Shown here: in pieces, positions 8,087 through 17,526 of the stretch
How the letters are laid out: every line of letters starts with the position of its first letter
Position numbering within the stretch: position 1 is the first letter of the stretch
NCBI GenBank assembly: GCA_041665525.1
Contig: JBAYIS010000015.1
Span: forward strand, 1-64,000
Direction of reading: 5' to 3'
DNA length: 64,000 nt
Origin: UBA8401 sp041665525
GTDB lineage: Bacteria > Bacteroidota > Ignavibacteria > UBA10030 > UBA8401
Notes under the pieces: generated by a model
What the model was told of the DNA's origin: nothing
The model's database searches: none
The model's input: the letters and a program-made list of their open reading frames with translations, nothing else
Made by a program: the position numbers and the translations under genes

Positions 8087-9829
8087 ATGAAAAATGTAGT
8101 ACATAGTGTGTTGTTTTTATTGTCATTTGGCACGGCTCTGCTCGATGCTCAAGAAATCTTTTTTCGCATCCGGCTCGATAGTGCCGGTACCGGAGCAACG
8201 TCCAATGGACAAGGGACGGGATATGCGGTTTTAAGCAGCGACAAAAAAAGTCTCAGTTACGATATCACTGTAAACAACTTGTCCAATGCGATCAGCGCGT
8301 CACATTTTCATTACGTTCCGACCACCAGTGTAATTCAAGGAATTACCTTCGACGGAAAAACAGCGACAGGAACATGGAGTAATTTGCCCGATACGATTGT
8401 TAATGCGCTCTTCCAGGAAAATGTGTATGTGAATATTCACACCTCATCATTTCCCGGCGGAGAGATACGCGGAGTGTTAAAGGCTGAGCAATTCGGTTAT
8501 CCGCTGATTGTCAATGGTGCTTCTGCCGGCACGGCTTCGAATGGACGGGGAACAGGTTATCTCCGCGTGATTGATGATGGAAATAACAACGGTGCAGCAA
8601 CACGCCTTTCGTACCGTGTCACGTACGCCGGAATGAGCGGAACACGAACAGCCGCTCACTTTCATGCGCTTCCCGGCGGCGGCGTCATACACGCTGTTGC
8701 ATTTACAGATAGTACCCTGGACGAGGAATGGGTGAATCCGCCGGATAGTGTCTTTGCATTATTGCTCAAGAAAAAACTTTATCTGAATGTCCACTCATCA
8801 GTGAATGCCGGCGGAGAAATTCGTGCCAACATTCCAGATTTCGTCGGTGAAATTTCGTTTACGGGAATTCTCGACGGCGCGCAGGCATCGACCGCTTCAA
8901 CCGCGAAAGGGACAGTCTGGGCAATTTTGCAGCCGGACCTGAAACTGAAATATAACGCAACATACGCAAAACTGCAGGGATCATTTACTGCTGCACATTT
9001 CCACACATCAACAGGTGGTGGAGTGATTCATGCCGTTTCATTTGTGAAAAATCACCTTGCGGAGGATTGGACAGGATTAAGCGATGCGAATCTGTCGGAT
9101 TTGATGACCGGAAAAGTGTATCTCAATGTTCATTCATCCACAAATCCCGGAGGCGAGATCCGGGCGAATATGAAATATTCCGGAGCAAACGGAATGCTCT
9201 CCGGAGAATTGAACGGAGCACAAGCATCCACCGCTTCGCAGGCAAAAGGAACTGTGTGGCTGCAATTCATGCAGGACAGCGCGCAGTATCACGCCACGAT
9301 TGCAAATTTGGAAGGAACATTGACTGCGGCACATTTCCACCTTCTTCCCGGGGGCGGCGTCATTCAACCGGTGACGTTTGTGGATAGTTCAACAACGGGA
9401 TTCTGGTCGCCAGGCATTCATATGAATGATCTGTTTAAAGGAAATGTCTATTTGAATGTGCATTCTTCGACTGCGGCCGGCGGTGAAATCCGCGCTAATT
9501 TAAAACTGGGAAGCGGATCACCAGTGACCTCCGTACATTCGCAAACTACGCCCGCTGTTCCCCAACGGTTCGTTCTGGATCAGAATTATCCCAATCCTTT
9601 TAATCCGAGCACGACGATTGGATTTACACTTCAATCCTCTGGTCATGCGTCACTGAAAGTCTATGATGCGATTGGAAGGGAAGTCGCAACGCTGGCTAAC
9701 GAAGTTATGGAAGCAGGCGTGTACCACCAAAAAGTGTTTAATGCATCGCAACTTTCCAGCGGAGTGTATTTCGCAACATTGACATCAGCAGGGAAATCGC
9801 AAATGCGGAAACTCCTATTGATAAAATAA
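8087..9829 (+). CDS. T9SS-secreted protein with four CHRD-type domains
   Basis: 580 residues with a strong AGGAGGA site, and a signal peptide (MKNVVHSVLFLLSFGTALLDAQ). Four repeats of about 115 residues carry the CHRD (chordin) signature: AAHFHxxxxGGVIxxVTF then VYLNVHSSTxxGGEIRANL, near residues 40-135, 165-250, 275-365 and 390-475. CHRD domains occur in secreted bacterial proteins of uncertain role. The C-terminus is a T9SS sorting domain (QNYPNPFNPSTTIGF, LKVYDAIGREVATLA). Unlike its three neighbours it lacks the Fn3-like module and the palindromic linker. Confidence 0.9.
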   Translation: MKNVVHSVLFLLSFGTALLDAQEIFFRIRLDSAGTGATSNGQGTGYAVLSSDKKSLSYDITVNNLSNAISASHFHYVPTTSVIQGITFDGKTATGTWSNLPDTIVNALFQENVYVNIHTSSFPGGEIRGVLKAEQFGYPLIVNGASAGTASNGRGTGYLRVIDDGNNNGAATRLSYRVTYAGMSGTRTAAHFHALPGGGVIHAVAFTDSTLDEEWVNPPDSVFALLLKKKLYLNVHSSVNAGGEIRANIPDFVGEISFTGILDGAQASTASTAKGTVWAILQPDLKLKYNATYAKLQGSFTAAHFHTSTGGGVIHAVSFVKNHLAEDWTGLSDANLSDLMTGKVYLNVHSSTNPGGEIRANMKYSGANGMLSGELNGAQASTASQAKGTVWLQFMQDSAQYHATIANLEGTLTAAHFHLLPGGGVIQPVTFVDSSTTGFWSPGIHMNDLFKGNVYLNVHSSTAAGGEIRANLKLGSGSPVTSVHSQTTPAVPQRFVLDQNYPNPFNPSTTIGFTLQSSGHASLKVYDAIGREVATLANEVMEAGVYHQKVFNASQLSSGVYFATLTSAGKSQMRKLLLIK

Positions 9830-9836
9830 TGTGCAA

Positions 9837-9865
9837 TGGTGCCATCACTCACAGTGATGGCACCA
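9837..9865. terminator. Bidirectional terminator between convergent genes
   Basis: A perfect 13-bp inverted repeat (TGGTGCCATCACT / AGTGATGGCACCA) with a 3-nt loop lies between the CHRD protein gene and the convergent barrel gene. T-runs are weak on both sides, so efficiency is uncertain. Confidence 0.65.
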
Positions 9866-9871
9866 TCGAAA

Positions 9872-11023
9872 TTAAAACGAATATTTTGCTCGGAGAAATA
9901 TCGTTTGTCCGTATCCGCCATATTCACTCTGCGTATGGCCGGAAAATATCAATCCGAAGAATGATATATCAAGGTTTTCTATGACCGACCAGGATGCAGA
10001 GGGGACGAGAGCCGAAGAGTGATCATAGGGATTGTAAATAATGAATCCGGACAATCGCACGAGCGGATGAACGTCCAGTGAGATTTCATAAAAGAGTGAC
10101 AAGCGAGCGGGCGATAATAGGCCAAGTGACCTGGAAGAGGGAAGAGCGAAGGCAGCGCGTTCCGTAACCCCCTGATCATTATACAGTAACTCGGAATGCA
10201 GATAGATGTTGTTGGAAAATGTGTAATCAATGGAAAGAACAACGGACGTCGACCACATTCCGGAAATTGCTGGAAAAGAATGAAGGAGTTCAGCACTGAT
10301 CTTTTTTGATGCTATCTCACCGCGAAACCCTGCTCCCTCAATATCTCCTGCCCACGCAGCTCCGAAAAAAGGATAGAATCCTTGCACACCGCTGATAATG
10401 TGAAAATCATAATCCCATTGATTGAGAAGAATTTTTGCAGCAATGATCCTGCGGGAGGAAGATTTTCCCGGTTTTACTGCTATCTCAATCTTCGACACTT
10501 CACTTAAAAAATATTGCCCGCGCAGTGCATCAACGCCGGGACGTTCCTCGTAATCGAAATCAAGAATAGAGAGAGGATTAAACAGATCTGTGGGATTCCA
10601 CACCAACGCTGTTCCCCAAGCAACCCGCTGTCTGCCAAGAGTGAACTGCGTATTATTAACGGTTGCATCGATATAAAAACGATCAAGCTCCGAATGTGCA
10701 ACCGATGATGAGGTATTCCACCATGCAACGTCAACATTCCCAAAGTCATGATCAGATTCTATCGTGGAAAGGAAATTGGACGAATGTTCGACGCTCCCGC
10801 CGAGAAAGATCCGGTTTCGCAATTCGGCAACGGCGGTCAGCTCTTCCGATAGAAATACTTTGCTGTTAATGCGCGAATGAAAAATATGATCATTCACACG
10901 TCCAATGATAGGGATGTTCGCATTGCTGTACAAGTATTTTCCATATCCGCCAAGCTGATAGGATTCGGATTGGGCGAACGAAAGAATTGGGATGATAAGA
11001 AGGAGTGTTCGTCGTAAAAACAT
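9872..11023 (-). CDS. Outer-membrane beta-barrel protein linked to a Lol-like ABC system
   Basis: 383 residues. ATG at 11023 gives a signal peptide (MFLRRTLLLIIPILSFAQ) with GGAAG upstream; the frame is open to a TTG at 11080, which is less likely. The protein consists of alternating beta-type segments with aromatic girdle residues and ends in FLRAKYSF, a terminal aromatic typical of barrels. LGRQRVAWGTALVWNPTDLFNP resembles porin-like or DUF1302-like proteins. It is the last gene of an operon with an ABC ATPase, two FtsX-type permeases and a LolA-like protein, so a role as the outer-membrane member of that export or lipid/lipoprotein route is plausible (inference). Confidence 0.7.
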   Translation of the reverse strand: MFLRRTLLLIIPILSFAQSESYQLGGYGKYLYSNANIPIIGRVNDHIFHSRINSKVFLSEELTAVAELRNRIFLGGSVEHSSNFLSTIESDHDFGNVDVAWWNTSSSVAHSELDRFYIDATVNNTQFTLGRQRVAWGTALVWNPTDLFNPLSILDFDYEERPGVDALRGQYFLSEVSKIEIAVKPGKSSSRRIIAAKILLNQWDYDFHIISGVQGFYPFFGAAWAGDIEGAGFRGEIASKKISAELLHSFPAISGMWSTSVVLSIDYTFSNNIYLHSELLYNDQGVTERAAFALPSSRSLGLLSPARLSLFYEISLDVHPLVRLSGFIIYNPYDHSSALVPSASWSVIENLDISFFGLIFSGHTQSEYGGYGQTIFLRAKYSF

Positions 11024-11096
11024 TTTGCGCTTCCAAAGAGTCGTTCGATGGCAGATCGGAACGATAAAACATTCAGGCAATGGATCAAAGGACCAC

Positions 11097-11774
11097 TTAC
11101 GTATCGCTCGTAATCATTCCATCTACCAGTGTTATCACGCGGCGAGCACGCCGAATTACTTTCGAATCATGCGTCGAAAAGAGGAAGGTCATTCCGTATT
11201 CCTTGTTGAGATCTTCCATTAAATCGAGCAAAGACTCGGCAGTATGGGAATCGAGATTAGCCGTCGGTTCGTCCGCTAGAATGAAGTCCGGACGCGATGC
11301 CAGTGCTCGAGCAACTGCCACCCGCTGCTGCTGTCCGCCCGACATTTCGGCCGGCTTTCGGTCTGCACAATCTTCTAATCCTACCCGCCGTAATAATTCC
11401 ATTGCACGGGCAGTCCGTTCTTTTGCACCAAGATTTTGCAGGAACATAATAAATTCTACATTCTCCAGCGCTGTCAATACGGGGATAAGATTGTATGCCT
11501 GAAAAACAAAACCTATATGATGCAGGCGAAAATCGATTAATGCACTTTCTTTCATCGATGAAATAATGTTTCCGTTGAGAATGACTCTCCCTTCGGTAAC
11601 GGCATCCAGCCCGCCGATAATATTCAGCAGCGTTGATTTCCCCGATCCGGAAGGACCGACAACAGCGGAAAATTCTCCCGGCTCTATGGTCAGCTCTATA
11701 TCCTTGAGCGCCTGAACAGGGACTGCCCGGGTATTATAGATCTTGCTGACGGAATGGATTTCTATGATTGGCAT
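11097..11774 (-). CDS. ABC transporter ATP-binding protein, LolD/MacB type
   Basis: 225 residues, usual for the LolD/FtsE/MacB family. Visible motifs are Walker A GPSGSGKST (near residue 40), signature MSGGQQQRVAVARAL (about 143), Walker B FILADEPT (about 165) and the family segment FSTHD with the H-loop. It powers transmembrane MacB/LolCE-type permeases that act as mechanotransmitters rather than substrate channels. It sits 15 nt after the permease gene at 11790 and 73 nt before the barrel gene, all on the minus strand. The substrate cannot be read from the sequence; the LolA-like partner suggests lipoprotein or lipid extraction. Confidence 0.92.
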   Translation of the reverse strand: MPIIEIHSVSKIYNTRAVPVQALKDIELTIEPGEFSAVVGPSGSGKSTLLNIIGGLDAVTEGRVILNGNIISSMKESALIDFRLHHIGFVFQAYNLIPVLTALENVEFIMFLQNLGAKERTARAMELLRRVGLEDCADRKPAEMSGGQQQRVAVARALASRPDFILADEPTANLDSHTAESLLDLMEDLNKEYGMTFLFSTHDSKVIRRARRVITLVDGMITSDT

Positions 11775-11789
11775 AGGATATTCCTACAA

Positions 11790-13007
11790 TTATGCTATGG
11801 TGCGTATTGCTTCCACTGGCTTCAATCGTACCGCCTTTACTGCAGGGTACAGCGCAGCAATGATCGATGTTACGATCATCATTATCGTTAATTGACCGTA
11901 CACCGAAAGCCGGATATACGGATACAGCATCGAAGGAATACCGTATGCGGACAATCCCTCTGAAATGACTGCCAAATTGATCCCCTGTGCTTGATAATAT
12001 TCCACCGCACTCCATCCGACAATCACGCCAATGACTCCGCCGGTAAACGAAAGAAAGAGAGATTCCAGAATGATCATCGAAAACAGCCTCCGCCGGTACA
12101 TACCAACCGCCAGAAGCACTCCGAAATCACGCACACGGTCCAGTACGGACATCATCAGCGTATTCGTCAATCCAAAAAGAAGCGCAAACAGGATTAAACC
12201 AAGAAAAAAGATATTAATCACATCGGTCATGTCGGCGACCAACTTCAGTTCGGGAGAGATATCTCTCCACGTTTCCACAAGCACCGCATCAGGCAAGCTA
12301 CGCTGAAGAGTTCGCTGAGTACTATCCAGCAGGGCGGATCCGTATGTCCGGATGATGATCTCGTGGATGGGAGCCGGAGTGCCGAGCAGTTCTGCAAGGT
12401 CCTTCTGCCGGATGAAAACATTCATCGCATCAAAGAGTGAAGCGTCGCTTCTAAAAATTCCTGAAATGCGGAAAGCTGCATACATGATGTTTCCGTCCGC
12501 TCCGGAGAAACTGAGCACGATGCGTGAATGGAGTTTTATTTTCAATTTTTCCGCAAGTTTTTTTCCGATGACAATACTATTGCGCGTTTCAAGATATGAT
12601 CCTTCGACGATGCTCGTTGAAATTGCCGTCGTTTGTTTTTCCAATTCAGGGTCGATAGCAATAATCATAACGCCGGACGCGATAGTTGCCGAGGAAGCCA
12701 TTCCCTCGATAGTGGAATGCGTTGCAAAAGAACGGATGTCTGGCATCGACTGCAGCATATGCACAATGGAATCAGATTCAGGCAATGTTTGCCGAATCAA
12801 CTGATCTCGTTTGTACGCATGCGTATGGAGTTGTATGTTCCCAAGACCTCGATTGATGGAAGAATCAACCATTGAATCGTACATACCTGTCATTAATCCC
12901 ACTGAAAACAGGCCGGCAGCCAGTCCTACAGCAGTAGCTGCTAAAATCACAAGACTCCGTTTTTTGTTCCGCCAGATATTCTTCCAGGCGAAGATCACCA
13001 TCATCAT
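11790..13007 (-). CDS. ABC transporter permease, FtsX/LolC family (second of pair)
   Basis: 405 residues. The first transmembrane helix (residues about 15-40, after FAWKNIWRNKKRS), a large periplasmic domain (40-265) and three C-terminal helices (about 275-395, e.g. VINIFFLGLILFALLFGLTNTL) give the four-helix FtsX/MacB topology. The start overlaps the stop of the upstream permease by ATGA, implying translational coupling. It pairs with the permease at 13004 as a LolC/LolE-like heterodimer served by the ATPase at 11097. Three ATG codons in a row make the exact start uncertain by two residues. Confidence 0.88.
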   Translation of the reverse strand: MMMVIFAWKNIWRNKKRSLVILAATAVGLAAGLFSVGLMTGMYDSMVDSSINRGLGNIQLHTHAYKRDQLIRQTLPESDSIVHMLQSMPDIRSFATHSTIEGMASSATIASGVMIIAIDPELEKQTTAISTSIVEGSYLETRNSIVIGKKLAEKLKIKLHSRIVLSFSGADGNIMYAAFRISGIFRSDASLFDAMNVFIRQKDLAELLGTPAPIHEIIIRTYGSALLDSTQRTLQRSLPDAVLVETWRDISPELKLVADMTDVINIFFLGLILFALLFGLTNTLMMSVLDRVRDFGVLLAVGMYRRRLFSMIILESLFLSFTGGVIGVIVGWSAVEYYQAQGINLAVISEGLSAYGIPSMLYPYIRLSVYGQLTIMMIVTSIIAALYPAVKAVRLKPVEAIRTIA

Positions 13008-14239
13008 CGAACACCTCCGCGTCCTTGCAAAGCTGAGACCGGCCGGATCTTTCGAATGAAAAAGAGCGGATACAACGAGGCGAACAGCGCCAGCACAAAC
13101 ACTGCTGCTGTTTGTGATAGAAAAATCGATGGTTCCAGCAGGAGCGGCACGATCGGTTCCAATCCATACGCAAGATACGCCTGCGCGTAATCGCCGGTCA
13201 GGCGGATTGGATAGAGACTGAAGTAAAGAATAATGGGGAACGCGCCGATCATACCCGAGACGGCGCCGACAAATGAAATAAAAAGTGTCTCAATGGTGGT
13301 CACAATCAGCAGCTTTGTCCGGGTCATACCCAAGGCGATGAGCAGTCCGAATTCACGCGTCCGTTCAATAGTCATCATCATTACCGTTCCAAATACGCCG
13401 AAACCGATTACCAAATAGAGGATGCCCAGCATGATCACTCCGCTGGCATTGTCCGCTTCAATGCCCTGCACCAGTTCCGGCGACATTTGTTCCCAATTCA
13501 TGACGACAAGCTGTGTATCGATATGCGCACGTATTTCCGACTGTATTGTTTTCAACATTGTAGCGTCATCGACCATCAATACGATGGAAGTGATTCGTCC
13601 ATTCGTATTGAAGAGTTCTTGGGCTTTGGCGAGTGAAAGGACAGTCATAGCGTTGTTCAACTGCGGGATAGGAAAGAGAATGATTCCCTCCACCACCAGC
13701 TGGTCAGCGGCGGTGACTCCTTGATAGCCCTGTCCGAACACAATCACGGTATCGCCGATGTTGGCCTGCAGCCGATCGGCCAATCCTTCAGAAATCATAA
13801 TACCTTGCGATGAATCGGTGAGATATGTTCCTTTGATGATTCTCTTTTTCAGTCCGGTGATTTTGTTCTCATTTTCCGGATCAATACCAATGATTGGCGT
13901 GATGCGTGTTTCGAGTGCATGAGAGATAAGCGCAACGGATTCAACACGCGGATCGATTATGGTAATGCGTGGATGCTTTCGCAGCATTGCCTGAAGAGAT
14001 TCGGTGGGTGTAAAGCTTTCATCGAATGACCGGTCTTCCCAATATCCTTTCCCCTGGACCTGGAGATATCCTGTATAGAACGAGACACTGGTGTCCACCA
14101 TGTAATCGTACTGACCCAGTTGCATCGCTCTCATAACCAATGCCAGAAGAACGGCAAAGAAAATTGATGCCGCCGCAAGCATGGTGCGCCGCCTGTTCCT
14201 CCACAAATTACGCCAGGCAAAAAGAAGATAATACTTCAT
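13004..14239 (-). CDS. ABC transporter permease, FtsX/LolC family (first of pair)
   Basis: 411 residues from ATG 14239 (MKYYLLFAWRNLWRNRRRT, a typical family N-terminus); the frame also has an in-phase GTG at 14254. Topology: one N-terminal helix, a periplasmic domain of about 230 residues, then three C-terminal helices including GVIMLGILYLVIGFGVFGTV. It shares the AWRNLWRNxRRT entry motif and the TREFGLLIALGM motif before a helix with its partner (RVRDFGVLLAVGM), so the two are paralogues forming a heterodimeric LolCE-like permease. Neither possible start has a clear ribosome binding site. Confidence 0.88.
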   Translation of the reverse strand: MKYYLLFAWRNLWRNRRRTMLAAASIFFAVLLALVMRAMQLGQYDYMVDTSVSFYTGYLQVQGKGYWEDRSFDESFTPTESLQAMLRKHPRITIIDPRVESVALISHALETRITPIIGIDPENENKITGLKKRIIKGTYLTDSSQGIMISEGLADRLQANIGDTVIVFGQGYQGVTAADQLVVEGIILFPIPQLNNAMTVLSLAKAQELFNTNGRITSIVLMVDDATMLKTIQSEIRAHIDTQLVVMNWEQMSPELVQGIEADNASGVIMLGILYLVIGFGVFGTVMMMTIERTREFGLLIALGMTRTKLLIVTTIETLFISFVGAVSGMIGAFPIILYFSLYPIRLTGDYAQAYLAYGLEPIVPLLLEPSIFLSQTAAVFVLALFASLYPLFFIRKIRPVSALQGRGGVR

Positions 14240-14317
14240 AGGAAATATTGACACGGGAGTTGTAGTTCATTGATCCACTAAGCGATCAACGTTGAATGTC
14301 ATGGATCAATTGCCTGC

Positions 14318-15055
14318 TCATCTCAGCCGGCTCATATTTTGAATGGAGAAAAACTCCGGCGTGATATTCACATCGAAATCCAATTCGATTGTTTCGAAAC
14401 TAGTTTTGTTCCCCGGTTTATTATGAGGGATCATTTCAGAATACGAAGGGAGAAGATGTCCGTCGAAGAGTTTTGGCTTGCTTCCGATCATCGTCCGCAC
14501 CAACACGCCGTCCTCGTCATAGAATTCTTCCTTTAACTGCATATACCCCTTTTTGGAGATCCACGTTATGATCTTGCCCCACACCACGCCGGCATCCGGA
14601 TTTGGGACCAGTTCTATTTTATAACATTCGAATCCTCCGAACGCTTCTTCTCCGCGAAGCGTGTGGACATAATCATTCACGACTGAAGACTGCCGCACAA
14701 GATCATCATTGGTAAAATCTGAACCCATCCAGGATGCAAGCATCATGGAAGGAGGGATCTTGATCGTCTTCTGTATATTCGGGATCCAGTTCCACACTTC
14801 GTTTTTTCTCTTTAGTGTTACAGAACCTTTGTCCCGCGCCGGTTCTAAAATATAGACAATCGAAAAATCCGGTTCGATCGACCACGCCTTCATGGAAACA
14901 GTGCGGCTCCAGGTTGGTTTTGTTATGGTCATCGTGATGACCGAATAGGTCTTTTTCCCGTACATCAGGTCGATCGCTTTTTGAAGGATCTCTGTTGCGT
15001 TTTGTGAGAGACTTGGCGTGGAGAAAAGGAGAAAGGCGATGAACAATCGTACCAT
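14318..15055 (-). CDS. Outer-membrane lipoprotein-sorting protein, LolA/COG2834-like
   Basis: 245 residues from ATG 15055, supported by GGAG five bases upstream and a signal peptide (MVRLFIAFLLFSTPSLSQ); the longer frame starts at 15073. The body is a LolA/LolB-like half-barrel sequence: SVITMTITKPTWSRTVSMKAWSIEP, the segment VWNWIPNIQKTIKIPPSMM and SWMGSDFTNDDLV are typical of the COG2834 family. It probably carries a lipidated or hydrophobic cargo across the periplasm. It is the first gene of the minus-strand operon with two FtsX permeases, the ATPase and an outer-membrane barrel, so the five genes together look like an inner-to-outer membrane trafficking system. Confidence 0.88.
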   Translation of the reverse strand: MVRLFIAFLLFSTPSLSQNATEILQKAIDLMYGKKTYSVITMTITKPTWSRTVSMKAWSIEPDFSIVYILEPARDKGSVTLKRKNEVWNWIPNIQKTIKIPPSMMLASWMGSDFTNDDLVRQSSVVNDYVHTLRGEEAFGGFECYKIELVPNPDAGVVWGKIITWISKKGYMQLKEEFYDEDGVLVRTMIGSKPKLFDGHLLPSYSEMIPHNKPGNKTSFETIELDFDVNITPEFFSIQNMSRLR

Positions 15056-15266
15056 AGGGGCTCCGGCAAACAAATTTCACCTGCGTAAGTATTCATGCTG
15101 CAGAGACAATATATTATGTTTTTCGGCAAGAATAAAATGGTATTGCATTCTTACCATTCAAAAGAACGAATGCTCATGGTTGACCGCCGTATAAAATGTG
15201 ATCCGGCCATTGATATTCCATAAATACGGCATTTCTATCGAAGCAAATTATTTGTACAATAGACAT

Positions 15267-16175
15267 ATGGACTCTGTAAGAAAACAACAAATATTTGCTA
15301 TCCGTCTTTCCCTGGCAATCGGTGTGCTGATGCTCGTCGGAAAATGGTATGCATTCCTCATTACGGGCTCAGCGGCAATTCTCTCTGATGCAGCGGAATC
15401 GGTTGTTCATATCATCGCTGTCGCTTTTGCCGCCTACAGCATGTGGCTTAGTTACCAGCCGGCGGACGAAAGCCATCCGTATGGTCACGATAAAGTCAGT
15501 TTCTTCTCCGCAGGGATTGAAGGAGGATTGATCATCATCGCGGCAATGTTCATTATTTATGAATCGATCCATAAGCTGGTAGTCGGGATCGTTCTTCAAA
15601 ATCTGGATGTCGGAACCTATATTATTTTTGGCGCTTCCGTGATCAATCTATGTTTGGGCGGATTTCTTGTTTGGCGGGGGAAAAAAGGAAATTCACTCAT
15701 TCTGGTTGCCAACGGAAAACACGTACTGACAGATTCCTGGACAAGTTTCGGTGTTGTTGCCGGATTGCTATTGACCCAATGGACTGGATGGCTCCCGTTT
15801 GATCCTCTTGTTGCTGTCGCCGTAGCAGTGAATATATTGTGGGAGGGTGGAAAATTAGTCCGTCAGTCAGTCGGCGGATTGATGGATGAAGCAAATCCCG
15901 AGCTGGAAAAAAAAATCCACAGTGTGCTGCAGGAAGAAACGTCCAAAAGAAATCTGCAATATCACGAACTACGGTACCGCGACAGCGGAAATTCCGTTTG
16001 GATCGAATTCCATCTTCTCTTCCACAAGGGGACGATGCTGGAGGAGGCACATAAAATGTCTACGGAGATTGAAGCTTCGGTAGCCGATATCTTAAAGCAC
16101 AAAACACACATACTTACCCATCTGGAACCGATCGATGATCACGACGAAGCACATCCCCCCGGATTACGGCATTGA
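15267..16175 (+). CDS. Cation diffusion facilitator (CDF) family metal transporter
   Basis: 302 residues from ATG 15267; the frame extends to a GTG at 15198 but that N-terminus is not CDF-like. Six transmembrane helices lie in the first about 215 residues. The transport-site residues are visible: SDAAESVVH in helix 2 (usually HxxxD; here SDAAES replaces SDALHS, so one ligand differs), HPYGHDKV in the loop, and LTDSWTSFGVVAG in helix 5. A cytoplasmic C-terminal domain follows (VWIEFHLLFHKG, HILTHLEP). It probably exports a divalent metal such as Zn or Mn by proton antiport; the metal is not certain because of the helix-2 change. A terminator lies 25 nt downstream. Confidence 0.9.
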   Translation: MDSVRKQQIFAIRLSLAIGVLMLVGKWYAFLITGSAAILSDAAESVVHIIAVAFAAYSMWLSYQPADESHPYGHDKVSFFSAGIEGGLIIIAAMFIIYESIHKLVVGIVLQNLDVGTYIIFGASVINLCLGGFLVWRGKKGNSLILVANGKHVLTDSWTSFGVVAGLLLTQWTGWLPFDPLVAVAVAVNILWEGGKLVRQSVGGLMDEANPELEKKIHSVLQEETSKRNLQYHELRYRDSGNSVWIEFHLLFHKGTMLEEAHKMSTEIEASVADILKHKTHILTHLEPIDDHDEAHPPGLRH

Positions 16176-16200
16176 TTGGCACATTGGTGAAACACTTTAA

Positions 16201-16236
16201 AACAAAAACTCCCGAATATTTCCGGGAGTTTTTGTT
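16201..16236. terminator. Bidirectional intrinsic terminator
   Basis: A 14-bp inverted repeat (AACAAAAACTCCCG / CGGGAGTTTTTGTT) lies between the convergent CDF and FadL-like genes, with A- and T-runs inside the arms, so it can work in both directions. Confidence 0.9.
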
Positions 16237-16251
16237 TGTAGAACAGTTCAG

Positions 16252-17526
16252 TTAGAACGAATATCCAACATTTAAGCTGATAAGGTTTGCGGAGCTTTTA
16301 TACGTTCCGTAGAACGTTGTTGAAGTGCTTGGTTTATATGTCGAGGCACGATCTTCGAACATCACAAGCAGATAAGATGCATCAACGGTGAGATTGTCGT
16401 TGATTTTATATCCTGCGCCCACGGAGATGTCGTTACGGTCTGCATCCGGAAGCATCGGTTCCATTTTATCCACCGGTTGCGGCGTCATATCACGGATGTA
16501 TCCAGCGCGGACCATCAATTGATCGTTGACTTTATACTCGCCGCCAAGACGGATCATCATCGCATCTTCCCATTTTTTATCAGCTGTTGAGCTTTTTTGT
16601 AATATGCCGAGTGGTGAAACGGGTCCATTTGGAAGTGTTATATCTAATTTGTCGTAACTTGACCAGCCAACGTATTGTATGTCAACTTCTACGGTTAATT
16701 CCGGCATCACATCATAGGCTACACCAACTTGCAAACTGCTCGGCATCGGAAGTGATACTTTACCTTCGCCTCCTGGAAAGTATGCCTGCAGTGCCTGCAT
16801 ATCGGTAAAAGTTGCATCACCCGTGAACTCAATATCAACTAGCGAACGGTACGAAGCACCTAGTGAAAGTTTTTCCATAGGTTTATAGATAACACCAAGG
16901 TTGAAACTGATTCCATTGCCATCACCTTCCAGATTCACCGTTCCGTCCTTTGTCGACGGAGTTGGAGGTGCTAACGAACTATAAGTCTGTGCTCGTTGTT
17001 TGATTTTTGCATTTGCAATAACATAACTGACACCGACTCCAACGGACAAATTATCGTTTATTTTATATGCGACAGTCGGATTGATGTAGAATGTCTGCAA
17101 GTCAGTTTTTACAGTAAGTTTTCTACCGATCCATTCATTATCCCATTCTGTTCCCAGCCCGTATGGATTGTAAATACCTAATCCTACAACCAATTGATCA
17201 TTAACTGCGTAGGATCCATAAATATTGGAGGGATAAAACATCTGATCGACCATTTTGGATTCTGTTGTTGCCGGTGTCGGTCCTGTAAATGTTGTTGACG
17301 GAAAAATCAATGTTGTTCCAACAAGAACATTCATTCCCTTTTGGAAACCTAATCCGGCTGCATTAAAGAACATTGCGGATCCATCTGACGCTCTAGCAGC
17401 GAACGCACCGCCCATACCTGTTGCGCGTGCACCGTGTTCATTAATTTGATATCCGCCTGCAAATGCCACAAATTGAACTGTTGCAACGAGCAGCAGTGTG
17501 GCAAGGAATTTTGTAAGATGTTTCAA
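16252..17526 (-). CDS. OmpP1/FadL/TodX-family outer-membrane transporter
   Basis: 424 residues if translation starts at the TTG at 17526. GGAGG lies 5 nt upstream of this TTG, and that GGAGG is itself inside the codons after an ATG at 17538 which has no ribosome site, so the TTG is favoured. Signal peptide to about residue 24, then the family N-terminus GGYQINEHGARATGMGGAFAARASDGSAMFFNAAGL, with the NPAGL-like element of FadL proteins. The C-terminal part has repeated PxxxxxGAxYxxxDxLxVxxxY strands ending in LNVGYSF. It likely passes long-chain fatty acids or other hydrophobic compounds across the outer membrane. Confidence 0.9.
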   Translation of the reverse strand: MKHLTKFLATLLLVATVQFVAFAGGYQINEHGARATGMGGAFAARASDGSAMFFNAAGLGFQKGMNVLVGTTLIFPSTTFTGPTPATTESKMVDQMFYPSNIYGSYAVNDQLVVGLGIYNPYGLGTEWDNEWIGRKLTVKTDLQTFYINPTVAYKINDNLSVGVGVSYVIANAKIKQRAQTYSSLAPPTPSTKDGTVNLEGDGNGISFNLGVIYKPMEKLSLGASYRSLVDIEFTGDATFTDMQALQAYFPGGEGKVSLPMPSSLQVGVAYDVMPELTVEVDIQYVGWSSYDKLDITLPNGPVSPLGILQKSSTADKKWEDAMMIRLGGEYKVNDQLMVRAGYIRDMTPQPVDKMEPMLPDADRNDISVGAGYKINDNLTVDASYLLVMFEDRASTYKPSTSTTFYGTYKSSANLISLNVGYSF

